Origin: Dipteronia dyeriana
Taxonomy: Eukaryota > Streptophyta > Magnoliopsida > Sapindales > Sapindaceae
Length of the DNA: 64,000 nucleotides
NCBI GenBank assembly: GCA_032871835.1
Contig: CM065301.1
Coordinates: 17,935,291 to 17,999,290 of the forward strand
Direction: 5' to 3'
Part shown: piece by piece, positions 1 to 11,722 of the stretch
Layout of the letters: every line of letters starts with the position of its first letter
Position numbering within the stretch: the first letter of the stretch is position 1
The notes under the pieces: generated by a model
Database searches by the model: none
What the model was told of the DNA's origin: nothing
Seen by the model: the letters and a program-made list of their open reading frames with translations, nothing else
Program-made: the position numbers and the translations under genes

Positions 1-1346
1 TCCAAACGCTGTTAGAATTTTTGACAAAAAGAGTTTTTCCAGCTCTTGCTGAACGATACAAAGAGAAAAATTTGAGATCAGAAGTTATATCTTCATGGCT
101 TCATTTGATAGACCTTATGGTGTCATTTGATAAACAGATGCAATTGCTACTAAAGTCAGAAAGTTGTCTCTTTTCTAGTAACTCTGAAATGTTTGAAGGA
201 ATCTTGAGAGGCAAGTCACTATTAATGATATTTTATGACAGGCCAGATTGGCTCAAAGTTTGGGCGAAGGTAGAGCTCAAGGAGGCCTGCAAGAAACTAA
301 AAGCAGATCTGAAAGATGAGAAAGCTTGGTTAATTGATAATCAATGTAATGTTGACCTTCATATTGATAAAAAATCAGAACAGTTTTTATTATCTACGAG
401 AGAAGATCATAGATCTCCAGTCATAGCAGACTCTGCCCTGAAAATTGCTTGGGAAATGATTCAACGGTGTAAAAGTTTTCCTGCCATTTTACCACGCCAG
501 AAGTTTATAAGGTCAACTGCAGCCAGATTCATCTGGTACTTTCTTAATGTATTGCTTTTGCGGTGCAAGAAAAGTGAATTATCTCTCGACTGTCCTGCCG
601 ATGACACCTTAATGACAATGTGTGGATCCATCAATGCTGCTAGATATGTCGAATCTAAACTGCGGGAATGGAGTGATGATGTGAACTTTCTGGAGATGAC
701 ATCTTTTCAAAATGATTCTGGCATCACTAGAGAAGATGGTGCAACTGATTATAATTGTTTCTTTAGGGAAGAAATAAGCTGTTTACTTGAGCTAGAGACT
801 AATTGGCTAATGGAGATGATAGCTTTTCTTCTTCGTCAATTTGAAACTCTTTCCTGTGAGTACATCCAAAATAAGGATCGTTTTGAGCAAGAGGGTCTAA
901 ATGGAGATTCAGTAGCCAAAGATTTAGCTTCTGCAATATCCATCGATTTTGTTGAACCTCTGGATGATTTGAGAAGCAATCTTCGTGCTTTAAATATGAA
1001 CCTCAATCGAAAGGATTTCATGGATTTATGGAGAAGCATTGCTGATGGGTTGGACCATTTTATTTTCTGCAGCATTTTCACGAGTAAGATCCGGTTTTCA
1101 AGTAAGGGGATCAACCAGTTTAGAGTTGACATGCAAGCGTTGTTTGTTGTCTTCCAACCTTTTTGTGCTCGGCCAGAAGCATTTTTCCCTTGTATTAGAG
1201 AGACTCTTAAGCTGTTAAAGATTAGCATGGAAGAGGTAAAGCATTTGCAAGTAGTTTCATCAAATGATAGAGACTTGAGTTGTTATGGAGTTTCTCACTT
1301 ATCTTTTGACCAAGTTCATACAATTTTGAGAAATAGAAAGCTGTGA
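1..1346 (+). CDS. MAG2/MAG2L: RINT1/TIP20-family tethering protein (MAG2/MAG2L-like), C-terminal exon, 5' partial
   Basis: The reading frame is open from the left edge (in frame ..QTLLEFLTKRVFPALAERY) to a TGA at 1344-1346, so the exon and gene begin outside the window. About 447 residues are visible. The run FVVFQPFCARPEAFFPC followed by a leucine-rich segment and a C-terminal ILRNRK matches my memory of the RINT1/TIP20 family in plants (MAIGO2 and MAIGO2-like). In that family the protein is a subunit of the Dsl1/NRZ-type tether that captures Golgi-derived vesicles at the ER with SNAREs, in the cytosol on the ER face. No signal peptide or membrane segment is expected or seen. The long uninterrupted last exon, with no frameshift or stop, suggests a living gene. 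MAG2L is slightly favoured over MAG2 because of the CARPEAFFP stretch, but this rests on memory. Confidence 0.85.
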   Translation, partial: QTLLEFLTKRVFPALAERYKEKNLRSEVISSWLHLIDLMVSFDKQMQLLLKSESCLFSSNSEMFEGILRGKSLLMIFYDRPDWLKVWAKVELKEACKKLKADLKDEKAWLIDNQCNVDLHIDKKSEQFLLSTREDHRSPVIADSALKIAWEMIQRCKSFPAILPRQKFIRSTAARFIWYFLNVLLLRCKKSELSLDCPADDTLMTMCGSINAARYVESKLREWSDDVNFLEMTSFQNDSGITREDGATDYNCFFREEISCLLELETNWLMEMIAFLLRQFETLSCEYIQNKDRFEQEGLNGDSVAKDLASAISIDFVEPLDDLRSNLRALNMNLNRKDFMDLWRSIADGLDHFIFCSIFTSKIRFSSKGINQFRVDMQALFVVFQPFCARPEAFFPCIRETLKLLKISMEEVKHLQVVSSNDRDLSCYGVSHLSFDQVHTILRNRKL

Positions 1347-1967
1347 ACTCTGATTTGATGATATGATACTAGTTCTGTTTTTGATTGTTTAGGAGGTAAC
1401 ACGGTTGGGGTTTGAATCCAGACAATTAATTGAGTTTGGCACACTCTGATCTTGAAATTTACAAATTTATGCAAATCTTTTTGTTTTGTAATAGATTTGG
1501 CAATGAGTCGTATTATTTGTATCGTTTCGTATTAAGGTTGTGTTAAAATTGTTTTATCCGAACACTACCTATTAGCTTAATGGGTTGAAATATATAAACC
1601 CGAAACCATTTGTTAAATAAATGGGTTACCCGACCCGGTATGTTGTAAAATATTATATTTGAGATTTATTAAAAAGTCGAAAATAAGTAGTACTGAAACA
1701 TGAAAAAACTCATATAATTCAGTTCACCAACAATATTTTGAAACCATATTTTTTATATTTAAAAAAAGTCTAAATAAAAAACTTGAAAATGACATCGTCC
1801 ATTAATTTTCCTCTTGAATCTCCGATGCAATTGGGAATCTCAATTGTCATTGAAACCTAAAAGGTTAAATTACTTGTGTTAGATGTTTACACCTAATAGG
1901 TACGGTATTCAATTTGCGTAAACATTTAATTTTACATTAAAAAAATTACTTATTAATTAGGAGGATG
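1347..1967. other. 3' flank of the RINT1-like gene, AT-rich, no gene seen
   Basis: No open frame or RNA gene is convincing here. The 3'UTR and polyadenylation site of the upstream gene should lie in the first few hundred bases (T-rich with TTTTGTAATAG and TGTGTT elements), but no single site is clear. Around 1560-1640 there is degenerate sequence rich in GGGTTACCCGACCCGG-like words, possibly an old MITE remnant. Confidence 0.5.
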
Positions 1968-1976
1968 TATTTTTTA

Positions 1977-3506
1977 GAGGGGTATTATTGATTTAGTTCC
2001 TATGTTTTTTTGAGTTTTTTTTTTTAACTCACTTATCCAATTTTCACCGGTTTTGTCCCTATGTTTTCCAAAATCACTCAGTTTGGTCATTCTGATCAGA
2101 AAACAGACAGTCAAACGTCACATAAAATGTTAAATGACATTTTTACCTTTGATCTTAAAATAAAAATAATAAAAATAAAACCTTTTATTTTCTTAATTTT
2201 GTTTATAATTATATATTAATTTTATTTTTTAAAAAGGAAAATAAATATAAAAATTATGTTTTTATATTCAAGTCCCAACTCAAACCCAACCACCACCCAA
2301 ATTCGATCCCAACCACCACATCAAACAAATACACAAACTCAACCACCACCTTTAATTCGAATCCAGCCACCAAACCCATGCTTGAAATCAACCACCGTAC
2401 CAAACCCAAATCTAAGTTCGAAGCAACCCAGAAATTTATCAAAAAAAAAAAACAAATGTTTTTACAAGTATGAAACCCAAATTACCAGTATTCCAAGCCA
2501 GCCGTCCAAACCACCATCATCAATAGCTATCTAACCACCCAACCAATCTCCAACCACCAATCTCAAGACAATCTTCAGCCATCATCAACCTAGAAAACCC
2601 AATAAAGCCCTTCAAACCACCATTATTATCATCGAAACCAGACCCTCCACCTCCCAACAACAAAACTTAACAAAATCCCCAAATCCATCGTGCAAAACCC
2701 ACATATTAGGCTGCCACCACCATTCCTAAATCCAACCACTGTCGACTCCCAAACAAAGTCAAAACCCAAACACAACACCCACTGCTCCTAGCTCGTTTCA
2801 ATTAAAACCACGTTCTAGGTCGAACCAAATCTGGGTTCCTTTTGGTTTGAACCCAGTTCTGATTCGAACCAGATCTTGGTTCGTTTCGCGGTGGCCGGTC
2901 GGAGATGTATTCCAGTCATAGAGGTCAGAGAGAGACTGAGGAAGGAGATAAAGAGATCCAGAAGAAGAAAGATGTGGGTCGAGAGAGAGAGAGAGCTCGA
3001 GACAGATGGATGGACTGTGGATTTAGAGAGAGATCGAGAAAGTGAGAGAAAGAGAGATGATTGGGTCTAGGGTTTGATTGGTGGTTGGGTATGATTTTTA
3101 TTGGCAATGAAGAACTGATTTCCAGCCACCACAACAACTGGTTTCTGCTAAGATTAGTTTTAGGGTTTAGATGGAGAGATTTTTTTTTTTTAAATTATTT
3201 ATTTTGTAATTGTTATTTTGTTTATATTTTTTAATTAATATTTATATATTAATTTAAATTTTATTATTTATATATATATATATTTATTATTTTATTACCA
3301 TAACAATTCCACTTGGCTCACAGCTGTCACGCCATCGAGAAATGACGAAAATGACTATCTGTCTGTTAGGTTTGACTAACAGTGAACTTACAGAAGGACC
3401 AAACTGAGTGGTTTTAGAAAACATAGGAACCAAACCAGTGAAAATTGGATAAGTGAGTAAAAAAAAAAGAATCTAAAAAAACATAGGGACTAAATCAATA
3501 ATACCC
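1977..3506. mobile_element. Non-autonomous Mutator-like element (MULE) with long terminal inverted repeats
   Basis: The ends are inverted copies. The left begins GGGTATTATTGATTTAG, and the right ends with its complement at 3506. Similarity continues inward for roughly 125-150 bp on each side (the CACTTATCCAATTTTCAC and CACTCAGTTTGGTC segments are shared). The element is bounded by TATTTTTTA at 1968-1976 and the same nine bases at 3507-3515. A 9-bp target duplication with long inverted repeats is the Mutator-superfamily signature. The left end carries three extra bases (GAG) relative to the right. The interior has a CCACCA/AACCC-rich half (2270-2800) and a purine-rich half (2930-3065). It contains no transposase, so it must have moved with help from elsewhere. 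Because the duplication is AT-rich, a base or two of boundary shift is possible. Confidence 0.85.
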
Positions 3507-3515
3507 TATTTTTTA

Positions 3516-4637
3516 TATAACAAAAAAATATTGAAGAGAGTATATTTTGTAATATATATATATATTATGTATCTTTAGAAAAATTTATCAACAAACAAGT
3601 TGGTTTTAGAATATCAAATATCAATTGTCAAATAAATTTAAAGTCTTGAAATTACATTGTATGAAATGGTGGCACCATAGTAAATGAAGAAAGAAAACAT
3701 ACTTAATCAAATTTACTATGATCCAATTGACGGTAACTGATTTCAAGAAAATTGATGAGAGTTTTAAGGTTAGAGTTATAATAGTGTAATATAATCCATT
3801 ATAGTTTTAGAGTTTATAATTTAGAAATCGATAAAATTTCCTTTTTCAAAGAAATATATTCTTTTAAAAAGTTTTAATTAGTAAAATATATTCTAACAAT
3901 AATTACAGAGATATTTTTTTATAAATTCCATAAAATACAAAGATTTTTATAATAACTTTCATAATCACATTAAAAAAAATTATATTGACAAGTTAACGAA
4001 TTAATGATTTTTTTAAAAGTGTGAATCCAAAACCGACCTATTATATTTCATGTTTTATGGATTAGTCCATTAATAATCCGATCCGATAAACTAGATCCAT
4101 TAACCGTTATTTTTGAATGGATTTTCATCGCATTAACTGATTGTATAAAATTTTACCGGCTCTATTTTTAAGAAAGAGAAACCGTTTGCAATGGTAACTC
4201 TCGGCAGCAAAATTGTACTATCCTCATATTTATCTTTATGGCAAAGTGGCAAACTTCATTTTAGTACGTAACAAATCTGTAAACATCAGTTTTTACTAAT
4301 CTTTATATTTTTCTTCGAATGAGTCCCTATTTTTTTTTAATTGGCTTATTTATGTCTTTCTGACGGTTAACGGTCATGAAATCAATAAAAAAATTATTTT
4401 CATGGAATCAATGAAAATTATTTTCCCTTCGAATTTAATTGACCAATAAAAAAATAAATCTTTAAAGAAAAAAAAACTAAGAGAAATCTATTAACTATAT
4501 AAAAAATGGGAATGGGAGTACGCATAGTGACAAATAATTCTAGACTTTAAGTTTGATTTTTTTTTTATCCTCATACGATGTTAAAATTCTTTCAAATAAT
4601 CTATTAACTTAATGATATTTAACAAAAATTTCGCTCA
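3516..4637. other. AT-rich intergenic DNA, nothing recognised
   Basis: No open frame above background, no repeats with readable ends and no RNA gene. Around 4070-4160 there are CCGATCCGATAAACT-type words that may be remnants of an old MITE. Confidence 0.5.
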
Positions 4638-6535
4638 AGGTGAAGAATTACAACTAACACCCTCGAGACCACTACCATGGAGGTGGTGGACGGGGTTGGT
4701 ACCTTTGGTACCTTGGTGATCTTGTATGAATATGGAGTATGGAGCGGTAGGTAGGAGAGGGGTCATCCCGCTCGTCGGGCTTCCCGATAGGTAGGAGACG
4801 AGTGGTGCTTGAGGTTCCCTTACTGGTATGAAGGGATTGATCTTGGTCCTTGTTCCCTGATCTTGGTCTCATCCTCGGTCAGGGTCGGAGCCCGTCCTGG
4901 TACCCGGAGCCCCGTTCTAGAGCCCGATTCCTTCTTATAGTTCCCCGACCTAGATAGCAAGCAAGAAATGGGGCTTATCTAGGTCCAGTGTCGGAGAGCT
5001 CGATTTCTTCCATAGAGAGGATGCATGAGAGCTCATCGTCTCCCTTCAAGCTGATCTGGGTGGTTCCCCCCCCCCATCATGACGTGCGACTTTGGCATGT
5101 AGATGGGAGGATAAGAGCGCTAGCTTCAGCGAGGTAGGAATCTAGCTTGCACATATATATACATGCATAATACACAAGTCTTTGTAGAGGGAGGTGGAAT
5201 GACCAAGGGGGAAAAAGCATCACGAATGATCGCATGCTGAAAAACCCCGAGGCAATATCTAAAGGAAGGAGGAATACCCTTCCTTGTATATATATATATC
5301 ATGCGATGCTCCGAGGATCTTACAAAGATGTCAAAGTAGTACAACGTATATGCTCTGGAGAGCTTACAACAATGAGTGTTTACCGATACCGGTATTTTCC
5401 TGGTAAGGGTACACAGATAATGATGATGTAGAGAGAACTTTTAACGAAGCATGTAGACATGCTTAGGGCTGGTCGTTTTTGGGATTAGAAATGATATGGA
5501 TGATCTCAACTGTGTGTTGTGAGATGTTAGATGTCGAACATCGAGTCTGTCTGGGAGTATGTATTTTAGCTTCTTCTGTCATTGATTGGAGACCCCTCAA
5601 TATGTCTTTTACATGCATATTTATAGACGGTGACTACCTTGGCGTGCAAATTCAGGACTCTTCAGTTAGTCTTCGTTTCCTTATCGAATACGATTCTTCC
5701 TTTAATGTAGTTGATCGACTTGTAGCTAATATCTTGGAGAAGATATGATTGTTTCCTCTTCGGACTCTTCCTTCCTTGATAGGCATGATTTTCTGTTATA
5801 GTTGACCCCCAATAATCGGTTGTGGGGGATATCTTGGAGGAAAAGGTATTTGTTTCCTCTTTGGACTCTTTCACTAATGGTGGTCATTAAAGAGTTGAAT
5901 ATTCTCTTATTAAAGGCGTTGATCATGTCATTAATTGGGTAGACTACCTCTATTAATATGGTTGACCTCATTAATATGGTTGACTATCTCTATTAATACG
6001 TTTGAACTCATTAATGGTACTTTAAATGTCATGAAAGTCAACCCTCTCTTCCTATGTTGCCGGGAGGAGAGCTCTAGTTCTGCATGTCACTTTGGAGAGG
6101 TACTTCATGGAGGTTACCTGAGGTGACATTTGATATTTCTTAAGGGCGAGGTACCCTAGGATCCAGTACACTGGCGGGGTCCCCCGGGGACCTCTCGATT
6201 GTCACGGAGCTAGATCGATCTTGCTGGTCTTCCCATGGAGCTTGTGCTAACCATTTTAGGGGTGAAATATCCCATAGGGTTCAAACCTTGTAGCTGGGAG
6301 CTTGGTTTAGCTACGCTGAGCTTTATCATAGAGCTCGACCTAATTATGCAGGCTCTCTGGCGGGGTAACAGGCTTTAATTGGAGAGCCTGAATGCATACA
6401 AGGTGTTGAGAAGGTGTTGATTACCTCGCCCTGCTTCTGCGGGGTCATATGGTACCTCGACCTAGAGGACCTCGATACCTTGCTACGTAGACCCGGATTT
6501 GGACCCCTGCTTGAAGGCTGGAAGGTGGAAAGTTC
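4638..6535. repeat. GC-richer unclassified repeat-like block (possible solo LTR)
   Basis: Base composition changes sharply from the flanking AT-rich DNA at about 4638 and returns at about 6535. Open frames are short, overlap on both strands and resemble no family I know. Internal near-repeats exist: ATATCTTGGAG followed by TTTCCTCTTYGGACTCTT occurs near 5728 and again about 100 bp on, near 5829. Words such as TATTAATATGGTTGAC recur at 5950-6010. A possible TATA (TATTTATAG) lies near 5616. Length and composition would suit a long-terminal-repeat remnant, but no pair of TG..CA ends with a matching 5-bp duplication was found, so this is only a guess. Confidence 0.35.
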
Positions 6536-6903
6536 TTCTTTGGTCCCTAACCAAATTTTGCTATTAACAGATATAAACGTCATTTGATATATTTTATTTA
6601 TTTTCAATTTCTGTTTTATATTTTGTATCATCAATTGTAATTTGTCAATCCACATTCTCCCCTTCTTTTTTTCTTTTACATATTTTATATTACCTCTTAT
6701 GTAATTCTTGTCCCTTTCGTTTCCACAAATCAAAGATGAAAGATAGAAACTTTAAAGAAACTAAACATGGCATCGATAATTGAGAACATAAAATGTGGGA
6801 GGAAAGAAATGTGATTATCCTGAGGAGATTCATCTTTAGGAGAAGTACTGGGTAATGGGCAAGGTGGGTTATGTTTTTGGATTTTAGTCTTGATTGTGAT
6901 CAT
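6536..6903. other. Intergenic DNA, nothing recognised
   Basis: AT-rich sequence between the GC-richer block and the G-run-rich element. No coding potential or repeat ends seen. Confidence 0.45.
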
Positions 6904-7251
6904 TATGAGTGGGACCCTATTGGGGTGGGGGAGGGTCCCCCCCACCCCATTCTTAAAACCTCCCTCCAACCCCGTCCTTAAACCCCATTTGAGGGAAGTG
7001 GGGATGGGGTGTTTGGGGGGAGGCTCCCCTGCCCCCACCCATGTCCTATATTTTTTTCATTTTCAATACTAATATTTTTTAATTTAAAATCTGAAATTTA
7101 GAATTTGAGATTTGAAATTTGAAATTTGATCATTCAAATCGTTCGATTCATCCTATTTCGATATCCAATCCAATAAATAATCTAAAATATATAATTGATT
7201 TAATTTAATTCAAAATTAATACAAATAACTATAGTAATATAGTATTACACA

Positions 7252-7253
<2 letters not shown>

Positions 7254-7290
<37 letters not shown>
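7254..7290. repeat. (AT)n microsatellite
   Basis: About 18 uninterrupted AT units, read directly. Confidence 0.95.
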
Positions 7291-7292
<2 letters not shown>

Positions 7293-7390
7293 AAATGGGT
7301 AGAGAAGAAATGGGCAATAGAGTTAAAGTTATTATTTTTTTGAAAAATAAAAGTAAAATCATAAAAATATATATGGGGAAATGGGGTTCC

Positions 7391-7424
7391 ACCCCCACCC
7401 CACCCCACCCCACCCCACCCCACC
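7391..7424. repeat. (ACCCC)n tract, G-quadruplex-capable on the minus strand
   Basis: One C5 run and six C4 runs, separated by single A residues, followed by TATCCC. The minus strand therefore carries seven G-runs of four or more with one-base loops. Confidence 0.85.
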
Positions 7425-8352
7425 CCTATCCCTATTAAAATAAATGGGGAATGAGGAAATGGGGGTAGGGGTAGGTTCCCGCACCCGTACCCCCATTTAG
7501 ATTTTGGGGGTACACCCCACCCTACCCCGAAACGGGGGTGGGGTTCCATGGGGGAAATGCCCATCCCTAATTCTGATATTCATTTATAGCCAAAGTTACT
7601 TTGTTGCAGAATTAGAATTACACTCATGCAACTTAATTAATCCCTCATAGTCACTCACACCAAATATATATTTTTAAACCTTTAAATTGCTTTAGTTATT
7701 ACTATTTAAATATTTTTCTAATCCCTTTTTAAGCCTAAAAATTGCTTCCTCACAATCCTATCAAACCGCACATAAGCAATACCAGCCGCCAACCAGTGTT
7801 TTTGTAAACCCTAGACAATGTCCATCTCAAAATCATTAGTTGTTATCTTAAGGATAAATGCTTGATTCTTTATTTTATTTTTTAAAAAAACCTAAAACTC
7901 TCGAGGGTGCTTATATAAAGGCTCGAACTTTGACTCACTATTCTCACTTCCTATCACTGTCTTTCTTCGTTGATTTTAGCCATTCCAAAATTAACATATT
8001 CAGATCTCTCTAAATAAACGAAAATCACCAAACTAGACCAGCCGACCCAACACAATTCCGTACGGCACGTCACAACACGGCATGACACGACATGATCCAA
8101 TTGAAAAAGTAAATTTATTACAAATCACTAAATGCATCATAATAAAAACAAATACCCATAAAACCAAATCTCTATTTGTCAGCAAAACAAATATAAATTC
8201 GTTCAATATAGTAAATTAACAATAATAAAACAAGATAGAGTGAAAGGCAACCATGAAGCTGCAAATCGAACAAGGTTTAGTGGAAACAAAACAAGCAATC
8301 ATCAGAGCTACAATAATTCCTCTTGTTGAAGTGGACTAATCTACTTCTTAAT

Positions 8353-8755
8353 TAACAAATGTTGGGGCCAATTCCAACATATCCATTTGCATCATCAAGA
8401 GCAAGCTAAATTCCCTCTTTTTGAATATTTCCAATTATAGCTGTTAAAGTGATGAAGCAAAAGCTAAGTAGTAAGTTGCCATTTCATCAACAAGAATTAG
8501 AAAGCCCTTTGGTGAAAGGGTAAGGATTGGCATGCCGATAAAAGAAAAATGACACCACCGGAAACTAAACCGTTCCCAATCTGAATATGTTATGACAACT
8601 ATCAAATATGGATACTTTAGGAGCCCGAGGTATGTTTCTGGTTTCCACAGGGAAAACATCACGTAGTGTTTTTTAAGACACTGTTGGAAACCTAGTTATG
8701 ACTATCCCTGTGACTATAATAACTCCTCTGTAACCCAATTATGTTAGCTAAAAAA
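8353..8755 (-). pseudogene. Aspartic protease (ASPG1/nepenthesin-like) C-terminal fragment, copy A
   Basis: Read on the minus strand across frames, the segment gives GVII..G..ITRF, then LRDVFPVETRNIPRAP, then SIFDSCHNIFRLGTV, FPVVSFFF and finally IIGNIQKEGI, LDDANGYVGIGPNIC and a stop (complement of 8353-8355). This order matches the C-terminal lobe of plant A1-family aspartic proteases of the ASPG1 type (..DSGT..TRL..AY..LRDAF..FDTCY..VP.VSFHF..IIGN.QQ.G....D.AN..VGF.PN.C). It has at least three in-frame stops and at least two frameshifts, and no N-terminal lobe with the first catalytic Asp was found. The second active-site motif is also lost. This is a dead fragment. Confidence 0.75.
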
Positions 8756-9050
8756 TGTTTTCAGATAGGGGTAATCGAACACCCCGACCAATACTTGAAA
8801 GCTCGACATAGTGTATACTTGTGGCTCGAAGGTTACAGATCAACAATGCCCACACATCACCCACGAGAATTGCTCCACGCTCGAACGCTTTAAGTTCTTA
8901 CAGTTATGAATTTTAAGTTTTTTAAGTTGTCTTGGTTATTAAAATTATCTTTTAGACTTTAAATTAAAGCATTACAAGTATTGGTTCTGCAACCGAGGTT
9001 ATCGGTCTTGGTGATAACCAACTTTCTCTAATATATCAAATGAAGCCAAT

Positions 9051-10578
9051 TGTAAAGTCCTCATTTATTGATTGGCTTATTTCGTGAACAAATCACATTT
9101 TTGGGGTATTTATGTAAGGGTAGCTTAGGCTTTCAAAACCTCAAGAGGAGAAGCACCAAATGTAAAATTCTTATGCTTACTTTCTTTAAAGATATAATTG
9201 CACACACTCACATATTCATGCATAACTCTTATTCATTTATTTTGAGTGTTTATACTTGTGTGCATTTTGATTTGAATGACTCTGGTTGATTTATTTGCAT
9301 CTTGTACTTAAAGCTCTATGTCATTATAGGCATTAGAATATGATGCATTTTTCATCACTCTTGGACTTATTGTTTATTATGTGTTCGAGTGTTGAAAATA
9401 GGCTTTGCGCTGGTGGTGCGCTACTCGACCAGCGCAACATTCCAGTAAGTTGTCGCATGTGTTGCGCCACTGGGTTACACTGCTGCACCCGTGCAAAGAT
9501 GTAAAAAGTGGGCGTGCGCTGGTGGTGCGCTACTCAACTAGCGCATCCCCACCAGTGCAAAAATTCCAGTGGTTTTGCGCTTGTGTTGCGCCACTCGTCT
9601 TGCGCCTATTGAAATTTTTAGGCAGTGCGCTACTCGACCAGCGCACACAGAGGAAGTTGGAACGCTTTTTTCAAAACGACCTCACTTTGTTTGGATCTCA
9701 TATATATATAACTCATTGCCTTAAGGTCGGAAAAGAGTTCAGAATATCATTTCAAAGGAAAAACACTTTCAAGAACTCATTTTTAATCACTCAAAGCATC
9801 CCCATGAGCATTAAATCTTCATCTTGCATCATCTAAGTTCATTTAGAGTGCATCAATAGATAGGGCTGCTTCATTACATCTTGTTTGGTAAGTTCTTCAC
9901 TATCTTCTTACAAGTTAAGTGTTTTGCTTACTAAACTATCTCTTTAATTATTTGTATGCTCTTAGAACATTCTTAGATACAAATTAGAGATTGTTGTGAT
10001 GCCATGATTAAGTGTTGTATTGTGATAGCTTCATAGGATTGTTTGATCTATGTTTAGCTAAGCTTCTTGAATATGTCATTTAGCTTTTGATATCTAGGAT
10101 TGCATTAATTGTCATCTCATTATCCTAGATAAGCATATAGGGTTTACTAGCCTTGCTTGTTCATTGAATATCATCATATATTCACTTAGGACTCTTTATC
10201 TCTTCATTGAGAAGTAAGTCTTGTGTTGCTTCCGGGAGTAGGTAGCTTAAAGCACAGGCAAGATGAACTAAGTTCACTTATACCGAGATTAGGTAGTGGT
10301 GGTGGATTAAACCGGGATTAGGTTGTAATTCCTTACCATTAGTGGATTCGAGGTTCTAGTGTGGCGCACTCATCAGCCCGTGGTTTTTTCCATTTGGAGG
10401 GTTTCCACGTATATCTCAAGTGTCGTTAATATTTCCGTAATCTTTACACTTGTGATTTTGTTGTGATTAGCTAGGGGCATTTTCGTAAACTTGACCTTTA
10501 ACAAAAATTGGGTAAATTTGTTTAAAATCTATTCACCCCCTCTAGATTAATATTAAACACACCATAATATTTGTTTCA
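9051..10578 (+). repeat. 5' LTR of the copia-type element
   Basis: About 1528 bp, TG..CA ends. It contains a cluster of the motif GCGCTGGTGGTGCGCTACTC and variants (9409-9650), a local GC-rich patch in an AT-rich element. Its 3' two thirds align with 11740-12812. An open frame at 9405-9836 within it is not considered a gene. Confidence 0.85.
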
Positions 10579-10580
10579 AT

Positions 10581-10592
10581 TGGTATCAGAGC
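10581..10592 (+). promoter_or_regulatory. Primer-binding site, initiator-Met tRNA type
   Basis: TGGTATCAGAGC lies two bases after the 5' LTR. This is the usual copia primer site, complementary to the 3' end of initiator methionine tRNA. Confidence 0.9.
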
Positions 10593-10623
10593 GGGGTTCC
10601 TAGACATACATAGGTGATCCTTG

Positions 10624-11722
10624 CTCATTTTGGTGTGTGTTGCATTTTGTGTTATCATTCATTCATTAAACACAATAAGTGGAAACGGTGGCAACGAGGG
10701 AGCTTCTAGCACTAGACCTCCACTTCTCACCGGATTGAATTATGCCTCTTGGAAAGACAAGATGGAGTCGTACATTTGCCAAATTCATGATAGGGCATGG
10801 ATGGCGGTTGAAGATGGCTACACTCCACCCATGATGACTCCTACGGATGGAAGAGATGATGTACTCAAACCAAAGGCATAATGGAATGCACAAGAGTTTA
10901 AGGCTTCACAGTGGAATAGGAAGGCAATGCATGCCATCATATGTGCAATGGATGATAACCGTTACAAATTGGTTCAGAACACTAGGATAGCTAAGGAGGC
11001 ATGGGATATCCTAGAAGTTGCTCATGAAGGAACCGATGTGGTTAAAGAATCGAAGCTTCAAGTTCTCCAAACGCAATTCGAATTGCTCAAGATGGATGAG
11101 AACGAGTGCTTCAATGACTTTGAAGTGAGGTTGATGGACATTGTGAACCAAAGTCATCAACTTGGTGATCCTTATTCGGATAGGAAGATCAAGCAGAAGA
11201 TTATGAGATCTCTACCCGATAGATTTGAGTCTAAGGTGACGGCTTTGGTTACAAGGACATGAAGCCAAGTGAAGTGATTGGGAGGCTTTTAGTTATGAAT
11301 CTAGGAAATGTCCTAACCCCACACCATCGAAAAAGCAAAAAGATATTGCTTTGAAAGCCTCCAAAGTTGAGAAGGAGGAAAGTGACGACTCAGATGAAGA
11401 AATGGCCTTGCTAATGAGGAAGTTCAAGAACTACAAGTCCGAGAAGAAAGGCTTTGGATCCAAGGGTCAAGACTCAAAGAAAAAGGCTCCCTTCAAAAAG
11501 TTAGAGCCTAGGCAAGAAAAGACCCAGAAGAAAGGAGTCCAATGCCATGAATGTGGTGGAATAGGTCACTTTGCCCCGGAATGTGCAAATCACAAGGTCA
11601 AGAAGAAGGGAAAAGTAATGGCTATCACATGGAGTGAAAGTGATAACTCTAATGAAGGAGATGAGTCTTCAGATGATGAAGAACTCATGGCTAACTTCAT
11701 AGCATTTTCAAATTGGGCCTGA
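10624..11722 (+). pseudogene. copia gag (UBN2-like capsid domain plus CCHC zinc knuckle), broken
   Basis: The N-terminal part reads LLTGLNYASWKDKM, typical of copia Gag. A nonsense codon (TAA at 10879-10881, where the family usually has Glu before a Trp) splits it from the capsid-like segment (10927-11262, containing MDIVNQSHQLGDPY). A frameshift near 11260 leads to the next frame, which holds an acidic/basic linker and a zinc knuckle CHECGGIGHFAPEC (CX2CX4HX4C, 11543-11584). In the family Gag forms the cytoplasmic virus-like particle and the knuckle binds the element RNA. The frame runs into foreign LTR sequence at about 11707, so the C-terminus is not native. Confidence 0.85.

Larger units (their letters stand above)
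6904..7570. repeat. G/C-run-rich transposon-derived sequence, probably decayed hAT-like MITE(s)
   Basis: Two stretches (about 6908-7048 and 7370-7570) consist largely of GGGG/CCCC runs in the style of TGGGGATGGGG and CCCCACCCTACCCC, separated by AT-rich sequence. The right end, GCCCATCCCTA at about 7561-7571, resembles the TAGGG(G/A)TGGG(C/G) ends of the hAT-like elements elsewhere in the window. I could not find a matching left end or an 8-bp duplication, so boundaries and the number of elements are uncertain. Apparent small reading frames here are low-complexity artefacts. Confidence 0.4.

Noticed and set aside
836..1228. 130-codon open frame on the minus strand
   Set aside because: It lies wholly inside the RINT1-like exon on the opposite strand and has no family resemblance.
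2254..2534. Opposing open frames rich in Pro/Thr/Asn or Val/Gly
   Set aside because: Low-complexity translation of the CCACCA-rich body of the MULE at 1977-3506.
4638..6535. Protein-coding gene cluster in the GC-richer block
   Set aside because: Frames are short, overlap on both strands and lack any known domain; repeat-like structure is more likely.
7216..7564. Minus-strand frames rich in Gly, Pro and Tyr/Ile
   Set aside because: Translations of (AT)n and CCCCA runs.
9405..9836. 143-codon open frame
   Set aside because: Inside the copia 5' LTR, not shared as an open frame by the 3' LTR, no known domain.
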